The notes under the pieces: model-generated | What the model saw: the letters and a program-made list of their open reading frames with translations, nothing else | Told to the model about the DNA's origin: nothing | Databases searched by the model: none | Position numbers and translations under genes: made by a program | Part shown: in pieces, positions 36,413-44,831 of the stretch | Position numbering within the stretch: position 1 is the stretch's first letter | Layout of the letters: every line of letters starts with the position of its first letter | NCBI RefSeq assembly: GCF_004681185.1 | Contig: NZ_SRIF01000002.1 | Coordinates: 1,299,456-1,363,455, forward strand | DNA length: 64,000 nt | Direction: 5' to 3' | From: Haloarcula amylovorans | GTDB lineage: Archaea; Halobacteriota; Halobacteria; Halobacteriales; Haloarculaceae

Positions 36413-38821
36413 ATGAAGGTAATGAGCACGCGCACGGTAGAACTGGTTTCAGAGTGGGAGTCGGTGCCCTTCGAGGGCGGGTACGCGGGGCTTCAGGCTC
36501 TCGCCGACGAGGAGTTCTCCGGTGCCGTCATCAGCGGGCCGACACGGCTGTTCATGTTGCGCGGCACGGTCGTCGGCATCGTAGACGGCGATATCGAGGA
36601 CTTCGAGGACGGGGAGGGGACCGCCCGGCAGGCACCCCACGAGGCGCTCCCGTTGCTCGCGGTGATGCAAGAACGAGCCGACGAGGTCCGGGCGAAGTAC
36701 TATACGCAGGACACGCCCATCTCCGAGGTGAACGAGACGCTCTCGGACGGCAACTTCACCGGGTTCGTCGAACTCTCGGAGAACGTCCTCTCGGGCGATT
36801 ACTACCAGGTCTACCACGGCGGCCGGTCGATGAGCGTCGCCTGGGTCGGTAGCGCCGACCGCCTCATCACCGACGACGACGCATTCGAACAGGCCGACGA
36901 CGAAGTCGGTATCTACGAAGTCAAACCGGTCGAGATTTCGCCCATCGAAATCCCGGAACCCGCCGAACCGGATACCGGAGGAGCGGCGGCTGGGGCTACC
37001 GGGACCGTTGAAGTGGACGACGACAGTGCGAACGAAGCCGAGACGGAACCGACGACGAGCGAGTCCGGAGCGTCGGCCGACGCGACGACGGAACCGATCG
37101 TGTCAGGCGAGTCGGTCGATACTGACGACTCAGACGGGACAGCCGACCAGTCCGAGTCGCCGACGGCGACCGACGCGACGGATAAAGCAAGCGACGACCC
37201 GGCGAGCGAGCGAAAATCCGGGCCAGCGACCGGCGGGCCACCCGGATCGAAGGCGGCAGGCACCGACCAGGGAGTCGCGGGACCCGATACCGAACGACAG
37301 CAGCCGAATCCGTCGACAGAGACGGACGAGCACGAGCAGACGGACGAATCCGAGGCGACCGAGTCGACGGATTCGACGGCCAGCGATCCGACAACGGTCC
37401 CGTCCGAGTCGTCACAGCAGTCCTCACCGGAGACGGCCAAGACGACAGCGAGTGCCGAGCGCGCGTCCGAGGCGGACGGTCCCGCCTCGCAGTCCTCGCG
37501 CGGCAGCGATTCGACGACCTCGGGACCAAAGGACTCGACAGATTCGACGCGGCCGCCGCAGACGGCATCGGAAGCCAGCGAGGCCACCCAGTCGCCGACA
37601 ACGGCGAGCGGCACCGGTGGCGCGACCGGCGACGCGACCAGCGGCGCGACGACGACGGACCTCGAAACCCGGTCGATTCCCTCGCTGGACCCCGACCGTT
37701 CGACGGCGGCCACCACCGAGACGACAGAGTCGGCGACGGCGGCGGCCGCTTCGAACGACGTCGAATCGCCGGTCACTCAGCAAGAGCCGGAGACGGCGCG
37801 TTCGACGGACGCAACGAGTTCGGCGGCACAGTCACAGGTGACCAACGAACAGCCAGACCAGCCAGCGACGGACCGTCAACGGGAACGGGTCGAAGAAGTC
37901 GAGAGCGAACTCGACGCCAAGGAGGCCGAACTCGGCCGGCTGCGAACCGAGATGGACGACCTCTCGGCGACGAACGACGAACTCCGTGCCGAACGCGACC
38001 GGCTCCAGACCGAACTCGACGAGGCGAAGACGGAGATTCAACGGCTGGAGCGACGACTCGGCGACCTGCAAGAGGACGCTCCCGACGCCGGGACGCGACT
38101 GACCCCGGCAGAAGCCATCGATGGGACGAACCTCTTCGTCCGGTATCACTCGAAGGGGGAAGCGACCTTGGAGAAAGCTCACGCCGGTGATGCCGACCGC
38201 TCGCAAGTCGAGGAGAACCTCCGGCTGGAGTACCACACGCAGTTCGACGGAACCGACGCCGTCGTAGACGGCGAACCGTTCGAGACGTTCCTCCAGGGAA
38301 GCATCCACTACCGGTTCGTCGATTGGCTCGTGCGGAACTTGCTGTACGAGATTCGCGATACCGGGCACGCCAGCGCGATGCGCGTCCTGTACGACGCCTT
38401 ACCCGAGATCGACCGCGCCGAACTCAACGGGAACGTCTCGGTCACCTACACCGAGGACGGGAAGCAACACCGCTCACAGGAGCAGTTCGACGTGGTCGCT
38501 CGCGACCGGATGGGCAATCCGCTGGTCGTGGCGAACATCAACGACTCCCGCCAGCCGGCGACGGACGGACAGATGACCGATATCGTCCGCGACGCCGAAC
38601 GGGTCGGCAACGCGTCGGGGTCGCTCGCGGCGGCGTTTCTGGTCACGAGTAGCTTCTTTGAGCCCGGTGCGCTGGAGACCGCAGAGGAAGCGACCTCCAG
38701 CGGGCTGTTCAGCCGCGATAAGCGAAAGAGCTTCGTGAACCTCTCGCGGAAAGACGGCTACCACCTCTGTCTGCTCGAGGCGAGAAACCGGGAGTTCCAC
38801 CTCGCAGTACCGGAACTGTAG
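36413..38821 (+). CDS. Large protein: conserved N-terminal domain, long disordered linker, coiled coil, conserved C-terminal domain
   Basis: About 802 residues (ATG 36413; ATG 36422 is an alternative). Residues 1-175 form a globular domain (VPFEGGYAGLQALADEEFSGAVI, RLFMLRGTVVGIVDG, YTQDTPISEVNETLSDGNFTGFVELS). Residues 185-555 are low-complexity, mostly Ser, Thr, Asp, Glu, Pro and Gly. Residues about 560-620 are a heptad-like coiled coil (EVESELDAKEAELGRLRTEM). The last 190 residues are globular again, with FDVVARDRMGNPLVVANIN and SLAAAFLVTSSFFEPG, vaguely like a nuclease-fold core. No signal peptide or membrane helix. Function unknown; I recall a haloarchaeal family DUF7527 of this shape. 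Confidence 0.75.
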   Translation: MKVMSTRTVELVSEWESVPFEGGYAGLQALADEEFSGAVISGPTRLFMLRGTVVGIVDGDIEDFEDGEGTARQAPHEALPLLAVMQERADEVRAKYYTQDTPISEVNETLSDGNFTGFVELSENVLSGDYYQVYHGGRSMSVAWVGSADRLITDDDAFEQADDEVGIYEVKPVEISPIEIPEPAEPDTGGAAAGATGTVEVDDDSANEAETEPTTSESGASADATTEPIVSGESVDTDDSDGTADQSESPTATDATDKASDDPASERKSGPATGGPPGSKAAGTDQGVAGPDTERQQPNPSTETDEHEQTDESEATESTDSTASDPTTVPSESSQQSSPETAKTTASAERASEADGPASQSSRGSDSTTSGPKDSTDSTRPPQTASEASEATQSPTTASGTGGATGDATSGATTTDLETRSIPSLDPDRSTAATTETTESATAAAASNDVESPVTQQEPETARSTDATSSAAQSQVTNEQPDQPATDRQRERVEEVESELDAKEAELGRLRTEMDDLSATNDELRAERDRLQTELDEAKTEIQRLERRLGDLQEDAPDAGTRLTPAEAIDGTNLFVRYHSKGEATLEKAHAGDADRSQVEENLRLEYHTQFDGTDAVVDGEPFETFLQGSIHYRFVDWLVRNLLYEIRDTGHASAMRVLYDALPEIDRAELNGNVSVTYTEDGKQHRSQEQFDVVARDRMGNPLVVANINDSRQPATDGQMTDIVRDAERVGNASGSLAAAFLVTSSFFEPGALETAEEATSSGLFSRDKRKSFVNLSRKDGYHLCLLEARNREFHLAVPEL

Positions 38822-38830
38822 AGAACGGGG

Positions 38831-39136
38831 TTACCCTTCGATCTCGGCCGCGTCTTCGATCTTCATTCCTTCGAGCTTCTCGATTATCTCGTCTATCTTT
38901 TCGTCCAGGTCGTCGACGAACTCGCCCGTCTGCTCGGTCGTGATGGCTCCCTGACTGGAGGGCTCGATGAGGTTTTCCTCTTCGAGGACGCGAAGCGAGT
39001 AGCGGACCTTGTGGTGGGGGTAGCCGGTCTCGTTGGACATCTTCACGATACCGATAGGCTCGTTCTCAATAACCATGCGCAGCACCTGCAAGTGGCGCTC
39101 CAGCATGTCGACTTCCTTCTCAAGCCTGTCTATCAT
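38831..39136 (-). CDS. Small winged-helix/coiled-coil regulator
   Basis: A 101-residue protein. The first 25 residues are a helix (MIDRLEKEVDMLERHLQVLRMV), then a winged-helix core (PIGIVKMSNETGYPHHKVRYSLRVLEEENLIEPS) and a C-terminal amphipathic helix rich in Glu, Asp, Ile and Leu that could dimerise. This combination is conserved among haloarchaea as an uncharacterised DNA-binding protein. It diverges from purA and has its own TATA box at 39163-39170. Confidence 0.72.
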   Translation of the reverse strand: MIDRLEKEVDMLERHLQVLRMVIENEPIGIVKMSNETGYPHHKVRYSLRVLEEENLIEPSSQGAITTEQTGEFVDDLDEKIDEIIEKLEGMKIEDAAEIEG

Positions 39137-39162
39137 GGCAATTGTTAACTTGTGTTTGGAGG

Positions 39163-39170
39163 GTTTAAAA
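39163..39170 (-). promoter_or_regulatory. TATA box of the winged-helix gene
   Basis: Read on the minus strand the sequence is CTTTTAAACCC, with its centre about 31 bases before the ATG at 39136, the distance expected for a leaderless or very short-leader transcript. Confidence 0.55.
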
Positions 39171-39298
39171 GTTCCCCTCGACGACCCGTCTTTGCCGGTT
39201 TCTGGGTTCGACGAGCGGGGTATTAAATGCGTCGTAATGTCTCACATGGGAGACGGTAGCGTTCTGATACCGCGTTCCGGCCACGAAGACCGTAATCT

Positions 39299-39306
39299 GT
39301 TTATCA
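39299..39306 (+). promoter_or_regulatory. TATA box of purA
   Basis: TGTTTATC is centred 27 bases upstream of the purA ATG at 39329, implying a leaderless mRNA. It shares the TTTATC core with the dhaK promoter. Confidence 0.55.
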
Positions 39307-39328
39307 CGGCCCCCAAAAGGTGCGGGCG

Positions 39329-40705
39329 ATGACCGTAACCATCGTCGGCTCGCAGCTCGGCGACGAGGGGAAGGGCGGCATCGTCGACCTGTACGGCGAC
39401 GACGCAGACGTCGTCGCGCGCTATCAGGGCGGCGACAACGCCGGCCACACCGTCGTCCACGAGGGCGAGGAGTACAAACTCTCCTTGGTCCCGAGCGGAG
39501 CCATCCGCGGCAAGGTCGGCGTCCTCGGCAACGGGTGCGTCGTCAACCCGCGTACGCTGTTCGACGAGCTAGATACGCTGCAGGAGCGCGGCCTCGACCC
39601 CGACGTTCGCGTCGCAGAGCGCGCCCACGTCATTCTCCCGTACCACCGCGTGCTCGACGGCATCGAAGAGGAAGTCAAGAGCGAGTCCGGCGACGAAGTC
39701 GGGACGACCGGTCGCGGAATCGGCCCGACCTACGAGGATAAGGCCGGGCGGCGCGGCGTTCGCGTCGGCGACCTGCTGGACCCGGACGTGCTCCGCGAGC
39801 GACTGGAGTACGTCGTCCCGCAGAAGCGCGCGCTCGCCGAGGACGTCTACGGCCTCGACGTCTCCGACTTAGAGGACCCCGATGCCTTCGACGTCGACGC
39901 GCTCTACGAGGAGTTCCGCGAGGTCGGTCGCCGCTTCGAGGCGGAGGACATGACCGTTAACGCGGGCGCGTTCCTCACTGGCGCGATGGCCGACGGCCAG
40001 AACGTCATGTTTGAGGGCGCACAGGGGACCATCATCGATATCGACCACGGTAACTACCCCTACGTCACGTCCTCGAATCCGACGGCGGGCGGTGCGGCCG
40101 TCGGTACGGGCGTCAGTCCTGGCGTCGTCGGCGGCGGCGAAGTGATTGGGATCGTGAAGGGGTATCTCACGCGTGTGGGGAGCGGCCCGCTGCCGACCGA
40201 ACTCGGTGGCGTCGTCGGCGACACGCCCGACTACGACGAGCAAGGCGAGGGCGAAGACGAGGACTTAGCCCACTACATCCGCGAAGAGGGCGGCGAGTAC
40301 GGCACCGTCACCGGTCGCCCGCGTCGGGTCGGCTGGCTCGACATGCCGATGCTCCGCCACGCGACTCGCGTCTCCGGCTTCACCGGGCTGGCGATAAACC
40401 ATCTCGACGTGCTCGCCGGACTCGACGAGGTGAAAGTCGGCCACACGTACACGCTCGACGGCGAGGAGCGCGAGTCGATGCCCGCGACGACGGAACAGTG
40501 GGCTCGATGTGAGGCAACCCTCCGTACGTTCGACGGCTGGGAGGAGTTCGATCCTGCCGCGACTGCCGAGGCGGGCTACGAGGCGCTGCCCGAGAACGCG
40601 AAGGCCTACGTCGAGTACGTCGAGAGCGAACTCGACACGCCGGCCTACGCGATCGGCGTCGGGCCAGGCCGCGGCGAGACGATCGTCCGCGAACGCCCTT
40701 TCTGA
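39329..40705 (+). CDS. purA: Adenylosuccinate synthase
   Basis: A 458-residue enzyme that joins IMP and aspartate with GTP hydrolysis in AMP synthesis. The P-loop is GSQLGDEGKGGIVD at residues 6-19, with the catalytic Asp and the His of the switch in GGDNAGHTVV; further signatures are GTTGRGIGPTYEDKAGRRG and the FEGAQGTIIDIDHGNYPYVT segment. A short acidic insertion at about 300-315 (DYDEQGEGEDED) is a halophile adaptation. Length is normal. ATG 39329 starts three residues inside the open frame at the family start. Confidence 0.96.
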   Translation: MTVTIVGSQLGDEGKGGIVDLYGDDADVVARYQGGDNAGHTVVHEGEEYKLSLVPSGAIRGKVGVLGNGCVVNPRTLFDELDTLQERGLDPDVRVAERAHVILPYHRVLDGIEEEVKSESGDEVGTTGRGIGPTYEDKAGRRGVRVGDLLDPDVLRERLEYVVPQKRALAEDVYGLDVSDLEDPDAFDVDALYEEFREVGRRFEAEDMTVNAGAFLTGAMADGQNVMFEGAQGTIIDIDHGNYPYVTSSNPTAGGAAVGTGVSPGVVGGGEVIGIVKGYLTRVGSGPLPTELGGVVGDTPDYDEQGEGEDEDLAHYIREEGGEYGTVTGRPRRVGWLDMPMLRHATRVSGFTGLAINHLDVLAGLDEVKVGHTYTLDGEERESMPATTEQWARCEATLRTFDGWEEFDPAATAEAGYEALPENAKAYVEYVESELDTPAYAIGVGPGRGETIVRERPF

Positions 40706-40825
40706 GACGACCGAGCTCGGCTTTTCGGAGCCGCCGACCGCACGGCGATGTGCGGTTGGCGAACGACGCCTTGCAACCGACAGTACAACGCTCAAATGGC
40801 TCCGCCTCGAAAGACGAATATCCAG

Positions 40826-41227
40826 ATGACTGCAGCACATACGCGCCGGGTAGTCCTCACGGGTCTCGTCGTACTCCTCGCGCTGGGGACGAGCGGCTGT
40901 CTCACGCTCCAACCGACGGTCTCGGGGCCGAGTGCCGACTCCGCCATCTTCGAGAACATCTCGACGAGCGAACCGTGGAGCAGCGGCCACGTGACCACGA
41001 CAGTGACGCTCTCGGAGGCGGCGACGACCGACAAGGGCGTGACGAAACTCACGGTCGTCGACGCGAGCGGCGACTCCTACGACACCACGACGCTCGACAG
41101 CGGACAGACCACGACGACGATGTTCTTCCCGACGAACCAGAGCTCGACGTTGCTGGCGACCAACACCGTCAACGGCACCGTCGTTGAGAAGCGGACGGTC
41201 ACCACCAGCGGGAACAAAATCATCTGA
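40826..41227 (+). CDS. Putative lipoprotein, unknown function
   Basis: A 133-residue protein with an N-terminal twin Arg, a hydrophobic segment (RRVVLTGLVVLLALG) and the lipobox TSGC at about residues 24-27. The mature domain is Thr/Ser-rich and beta-stranded (TTTVTLSEAATTDKGVTKLTVVD, NTVNGTVVEKRTV). It would be anchored at the outer face of the membrane. ATG 40826 gives the normal signal length; starts at 40748 or 40796 would add non-signal residues. The family is not recognised. Confidence 0.68.
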   Translation: MTAAHTRRVVLTGLVVLLALGTSGCLTLQPTVSGPSADSAIFENISTSEPWSSGHVTTTVTLSEAATTDKGVTKLTVVDASGDSYDTTTLDSGQTTTTMFFPTNQSSTLLATNTVNGTVVEKRTVTTSGNKII

Positions 41228-41314
41228 GGGAGCACTGTCGGGGGAGTTCGCCGTGATCCGTGGCGGCGCTTGGCAGACAGTACGCTTTTAGGGATACCGG
41301 ACCCACTCCCGGGT

Positions 41315-41509
41315 ATGAAAGAGGACCTGATGGACATCATCTGCTGTCCGCTGGACAAACACGACCTCGAACTGGAGGTCGAGGAGCGCGACGACGAGGA
41401 GATTCTGTCTGGCCAGCTGGTCTGTACGGAGTGTGGCGAGTCGTTCCCCATCGAGGACGGCATCCCGAACCTCCTCCCGCCGGACATGCGCGACGAAGCA
41501 CCGGCATAA
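41315..41509 (+). CDS. Trm112-like zinc protein (methyltransferase partner)
   Basis: A 64-residue protein. The zinc ligands are two Cys pairs: IICCPLDKHDL near the start and VCTECGESFP about 30 residues later, with the typical ending IEDGIPNLLPPDMR. Trm112 activates several methyltransferases that modify tRNA, rRNA or release factor. ATG 41315 is used. It is followed by the DUF-type membrane protein gene on the same strand. Confidence 0.85.
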   Translation: MKEDLMDIICCPLDKHDLELEVEERDDEEILSGQLVCTECGESFPIEDGIPNLLPPDMRDEAPA

Positions 41510-41558
41510 CTCGGTCTCACTCCTGAACCTTTTTCTCGCGTCCCTGCGATTTCCGAAC

Positions 41559-42116
41559 GTGCCCGACTCGTTGCCCGTCCACATCAACCGACAGGAACTC
41601 CACGGGCTGGAGGTTCCAGATACCTTCGAGACGAGCGATAGCTTCGACGTGCGCCTCGTCAACCACGGCGAGTCGACTCACGTCCACTTACACCTCGACG
41701 ATTCACTCTCGAAGCTGGCCGCCCTCGAAGCGACGAACTATCACGTCGACCGCGACAGCGAGCGCCGCGTTCGCGTGACGCTCGACGGGGACGGTGAGAC
41801 ACGCGGGAATTTGAAGGTCGTCACGGCCTACGGGAGCACGACCCGCTACGTCGACGTGCGGATAACCGAACCCGAACCCGACGACGAACCCGTACAGGTC
41901 GACGAAGATCTCGCTAAGCCCCAACCGAAGACCCGTTCGAACTCGGAGTTCGCGCTAGCCGACGTTTCCGACTACCAGGTTCTGGCGGCCGGCGGCGTCG
42001 TGCTGTTTTTCGCGGTGCTGGCCGCGTTCCTCTCCCAGAATCTGCTCGTCGTCTTCCTCGCGCTACTCGTCGCCGTCGGCACGCTCGTCGCTGTCTACGC
42101 GGCCGCGTCTCGGTGA
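41559..42116 (+). CDS. Membrane protein with N-terminal beta domain and two C-terminal helices
   Basis: A 185-residue protein starting with GTG at 41559 (VPDSLPVHINRQELHGLEVP). Residues 1-105 are a beta-sandwich-like domain (DSFDVRLVNHGESTHVHLHLD, RRVRVTLDGDGET). An acidic/Pro linker follows, then two hydrophobic helices at about 140-182 (VLAAGGVVLFFAVLAAFLS, LLVVFLALLVAVGTLVAVYA). The frame is open upstream but overlaps the Trm112 gene. Conserved in haloarchaea; function unknown. Confidence 0.68.
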   Translation: MPDSLPVHINRQELHGLEVPDTFETSDSFDVRLVNHGESTHVHLHLDDSLSKLAALEATNYHVDRDSERRVRVTLDGDGETRGNLKVVTAYGSTTRYVDVRITEPEPDDEPVQVDEDLAKPQPKTRSNSEFALADVSDYQVLAAGGVVLFFAVLAAFLSQNLLVVFLALLVAVGTLVAVYAAASR

Positions 42117-42135
42117 GCCGTTCCGCCCATTTCGC

Positions 42136-43230
42136 TCAGTCGTCGGTCTCGACGCCACAGAGGTCGCCCTCGTCGTCGAACAGCTTCGCCCGAAGGAACC
42201 GCGCACGATAGCGGTTCGCGCCGTCGTAGATATCTGCCTCTCGGATGTCCGCCGTGCGGCCGTCGGCCACAGCGTCGATGATTTCCTCGACCTGTTCTTT
42301 CTCGCTGGGCGTCAGTTCGAACTCGTAGGTCCGCGACTCCTCACCTTCGAGTTTCGTCCACTTGCGCGCGGCGGTGATGACGAGCGAGCAGGGTTCCCGG
42401 CAGGGGAACGGTCCAGTACCGCCGTCGGGGTCGAGTTCCGTCTCGTCGTCGTACTCCCACTCGCGCCGCTTCAGACACTGGGAGTCGTCACAGCAGGCCT
42501 CCGCGACCCAGTCGACGTGGTCGTGGCCCTCGCCGCGGTCCCACGTCTGGACCACACCGTAGATGCCGGTCTGGCGTTCGACGGTCTCGTGCCAGTGACT
42601 CACGTCGAGTTCGCCTTCGCGTTCTCGGTACCAGTTCTGGACGGTCGCGGGGTAGAAGGCGTGGACGGCCTCCACGAGGTCAGTGGCAGAGAGCGCGGGA
42701 AACTCCCATCCGGTCTGGAGGGTGGGCGCGGTCTTGAGCGGGCGGTACTGTCCGTCGTCGTCGTATTTGGCGAGTTCGCGGGCGTCGAGCGGGTCTTCGT
42801 ACGTGTCGAGCGACAACTCCTCGCCGCGGTCGATTTCGGCTTGGTCGTCCTCGTGACGGAGTTCGTAGACGCGGTCGCCGTCCTCGCTCAGCGAGACAGT
42901 AATTGCGAGTTGCCCCCAGGTCGTCGTCAGCCCCTCCCGCAGACGGTCGTACCGCTCGGGAACGGGCGTCGAGCCGCTCTCTTCTACCCAACGGAGGAAC
43001 GCCCAGCGAGCCTGGGCCTGCGGGGCCGTCGCGTGCCAGAAGTACCAGTTGGTGACGTACTCGTCGTACTCCGCGGCCACGTCGGCGAACTCCTCGGTGG
43101 CGACGACCGTCGTCGACCCGTCGACCGCTTCGACGGCGTAGCTGTCACCTTCCACCTGCGCCTCGATACCGTCGAACGCGACGCCGTCCGACGCGGCGTC
43201 GGCGAACGCCTCGACGTGGGTGTCGTCCAT
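42136..43230 (-). CDS. DR2241-like Fe-S protein of cobalamin cluster
   Basis: A 364-residue protein with a Cys-rich C-terminal segment: EACCDDSQCLKRREW, then PFPCREPCSLV about 25 residues on. This is the arrangement of the DR2241 4Fe-4S domain, with a stabilising N-terminal domain. It is encoded just downstream of cbiX on the same strand, as expected for a protein that works with sirohydrochlorin chelatase in cobalamin synthesis. ATG 43230 starts after the short leader of the open frame. Role in metal insertion or repair is inferred. Confidence 0.78.
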   Translation of the reverse strand: MDDTHVEAFADAASDGVAFDGIEAQVEGDSYAVEAVDGSTTVVATEEFADVAAEYDEYVTNWYFWHATAPQAQARWAFLRWVEESGSTPVPERYDRLREGLTTTWGQLAITVSLSEDGDRVYELRHEDDQAEIDRGEELSLDTYEDPLDARELAKYDDDGQYRPLKTAPTLQTGWEFPALSATDLVEAVHAFYPATVQNWYREREGELDVSHWHETVERQTGIYGVVQTWDRGEGHDHVDWVAEACCDDSQCLKRREWEYDDETELDPDGGTGPFPCREPCSLVITAARKWTKLEGEESRTYEFELTPSEKEQVEEIIDAVADGRTADIREADIYDGANRYRARFLRAKLFDDEGDLCGVETDD

Positions 43231-43309
43231 ATCCGCGAGGTAGCGTTCGGAGCGCAAAAAGCCGCTCGTTCCGGCAGGACGGCGTGACAGTGGAGATTCC
43301 GCCGCCGGG

Positions 43310-44188
43310 TTAGTCGCCGCTCGCGGCGCGCTCTCTGGTCTCCTCGCGGACCTGTTCGATGGCCGCGCTAACGTCTGCCCCGGCGTCGGCGGCCTGTTCG
43401 AGCACTACGTCGGCCATCAGCGGTTCGGTCCCGACCGCGCCGGAGTACCAGATGCGGTGGCCATCCACCTCGGCAGGCGTCTCCCAGCCAGTCCGATAGT
43501 CGTCGGTCAGGCCCATGTCCTCGGGGATGTCCTCTTGCGTGTGGTAACCGTCGGCGATGAACAGTGGGACGACGACGATATCCTCGCTCTCGAAGAACTC
43601 CGTCACGTCGTCGACCTCGGGGTCCTCGTCCATGAACAGCGCCTCGACCTCGTCGAAGCGGTCCATCCCGCGGATGCGGTCGGCGTGGTACTCGATAGCC
43701 TTCGCGGAGTTCTCGTTGCGCTCGGTACCGTGGCCGACGACGGCGAGGCCGAACCCCTCGCCCACGTTGGGGTCGCCGGTGACCGACTCCGCCCGCTGGA
43801 CGATGACATCGCTCATCGAGTCGTGGGTACCGACCGGGCCACAGTAGTGGACGGTCTGGCCGGTGTCATCAGCAGTGAGCGTCGCGTGCGTGGCGCTGGT
43901 GCCGTCAGAGTCCCACAGGTCGGGGTCCCACTCCGCTAAGCGGAACTCCCGGGGGATTACCTGCTCGGTGAAGTAGCCCTCGGAGACGAACAGCGGCACC
44001 AGATACACCTCCTCGGCGTCGACGGTGCGGAGCCCCTCGCGGAAGGACGGTTCCTCCTTCCAGAACGTCTCGCGGACCTCGTCGAACGCGCCGGTGGCGC
44101 GAATCGTGTCGGCGTGGGCGAACGTCGGCGTACTCGATTCGGCGTTCAGGTGCGAGCCGTGGGCCGCGATGACGAGTGCCTGTCTCAT
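43310..44188 (-). CDS. cbiX: Sirohydrochlorin cobaltochelatase CbiX (two-domain)
   Basis: A 292-residue chelatase that inserts cobalt into sirohydrochlorin in anaerobic-type cobalamin synthesis. Two CbiX units are visible: the first starts ALVIAAHGSHLN (His of the metal site) and continues YLVPLFVSEGYFTEQVIP; the second starts LAVVGHGTERNEN and continues VVPLFIADGYHTQEDIP. The duplicated layout corresponds to CbiX-L. ATG 44188 is used; the frame upstream is non-conserved. It diverges from the gene at 44275. Confidence 0.92.
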   Translation of the reverse strand: MRQALVIAAHGSHLNAESSTPTFAHADTIRATGAFDEVRETFWKEEPSFREGLRTVDAEEVYLVPLFVSEGYFTEQVIPREFRLAEWDPDLWDSDGTSATHATLTADDTGQTVHYCGPVGTHDSMSDVIVQRAESVTGDPNVGEGFGLAVVGHGTERNENSAKAIEYHADRIRGMDRFDEVEALFMDEDPEVDDVTEFFESEDIVVVPLFIADGYHTQEDIPEDMGLTDDYRTGWETPAEVDGHRIWYSGAVGTEPLMADVVLEQAADAGADVSAAIEQVREETRERAASGD

Positions 44189-44274
44189 ACGATTCGGTTG
44201 GGACGACCCGCTCTTAGGGGCTTCGCTGGTGGCGTCGAGATAGGTTTTTGGTCCCACGACGCTCGCCACTTCGT

Positions 44275-44763
44275 ATGTCCCTCGCCGCCGCAACGCGCGA
44301 CGCCGTCCGCGAGCGCCCGTTCCTCTACGACGCGCTCCGGGCGGGCGTCGTCAACTACACTGCCGCCGCCCGCACGCTCGATGTGGACGGAGAGACAGAC
44401 GCCGTCGCCACCGCACTGCGCCGTTACGCCGAGGAGCTACCTGACGACCCGACCCACGACAGCGAGGCCCGCGTCTCGATGCACAGCGGACTCGGTCGAG
44501 CCGACGAGGTGGACGACACTGCGGGGTCGCCGCTACTCGTCGTCGGCGACGCGACGTTCGTCGACGGCGCGGGGTCGCTCACGGGAATCGTCGCCAACGG
44601 CGACCTCTCACCACCCGCGCTGGCCGACGTTCTCGGGCGACTGCGGGCCGCCGATGTCCCTGTCGAAGCGGCCGCCGTCGGCGACGAGACGCTCGCCGTC
44701 GTCGTCGAACGCCGACACGGCCCGGACGCGCTGCGAATCACCGAGAGTGCAGTCGGGCGGTGA
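44275..44763 (+). CDS. Conserved haloarchaeal protein of unknown function
   Basis: A 162-residue soluble protein. Residues 1-55 look like a small helical, possibly HTH-like, domain (DAVRERPFLYDALRAGVVNYTAAARTLDV). Residues 85-160 are alpha/beta (PLLVVGDATFVDGAG, SLTGIVANGDLS, AAVGDETLAVVVERRHG), similar to an ACT-type domain. No catalytic motif. It diverges from cbiX and lies 68 bases before cysS, in line with a small conserved housekeeping role. Function not known. Confidence 0.65.
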   Translation: MSLAAATRDAVRERPFLYDALRAGVVNYTAAARTLDVDGETDAVATALRRYAEELPDDPTHDSEARVSMHSGLGRADEVDDTAGSPLLVVGDATFVDGAGSLTGIVANGDLSPPALADVLGRLRAADVPVEAAAVGDETLAVVVERRHGPDALRITESAVGR

Positions 44764-44831
44764 GCCCGCTCCACCGGTCCCACGTCGGGTATCCGACGGC
44801 TTAAAGCGGCCCGGCCCAGTCCACTCCGACA

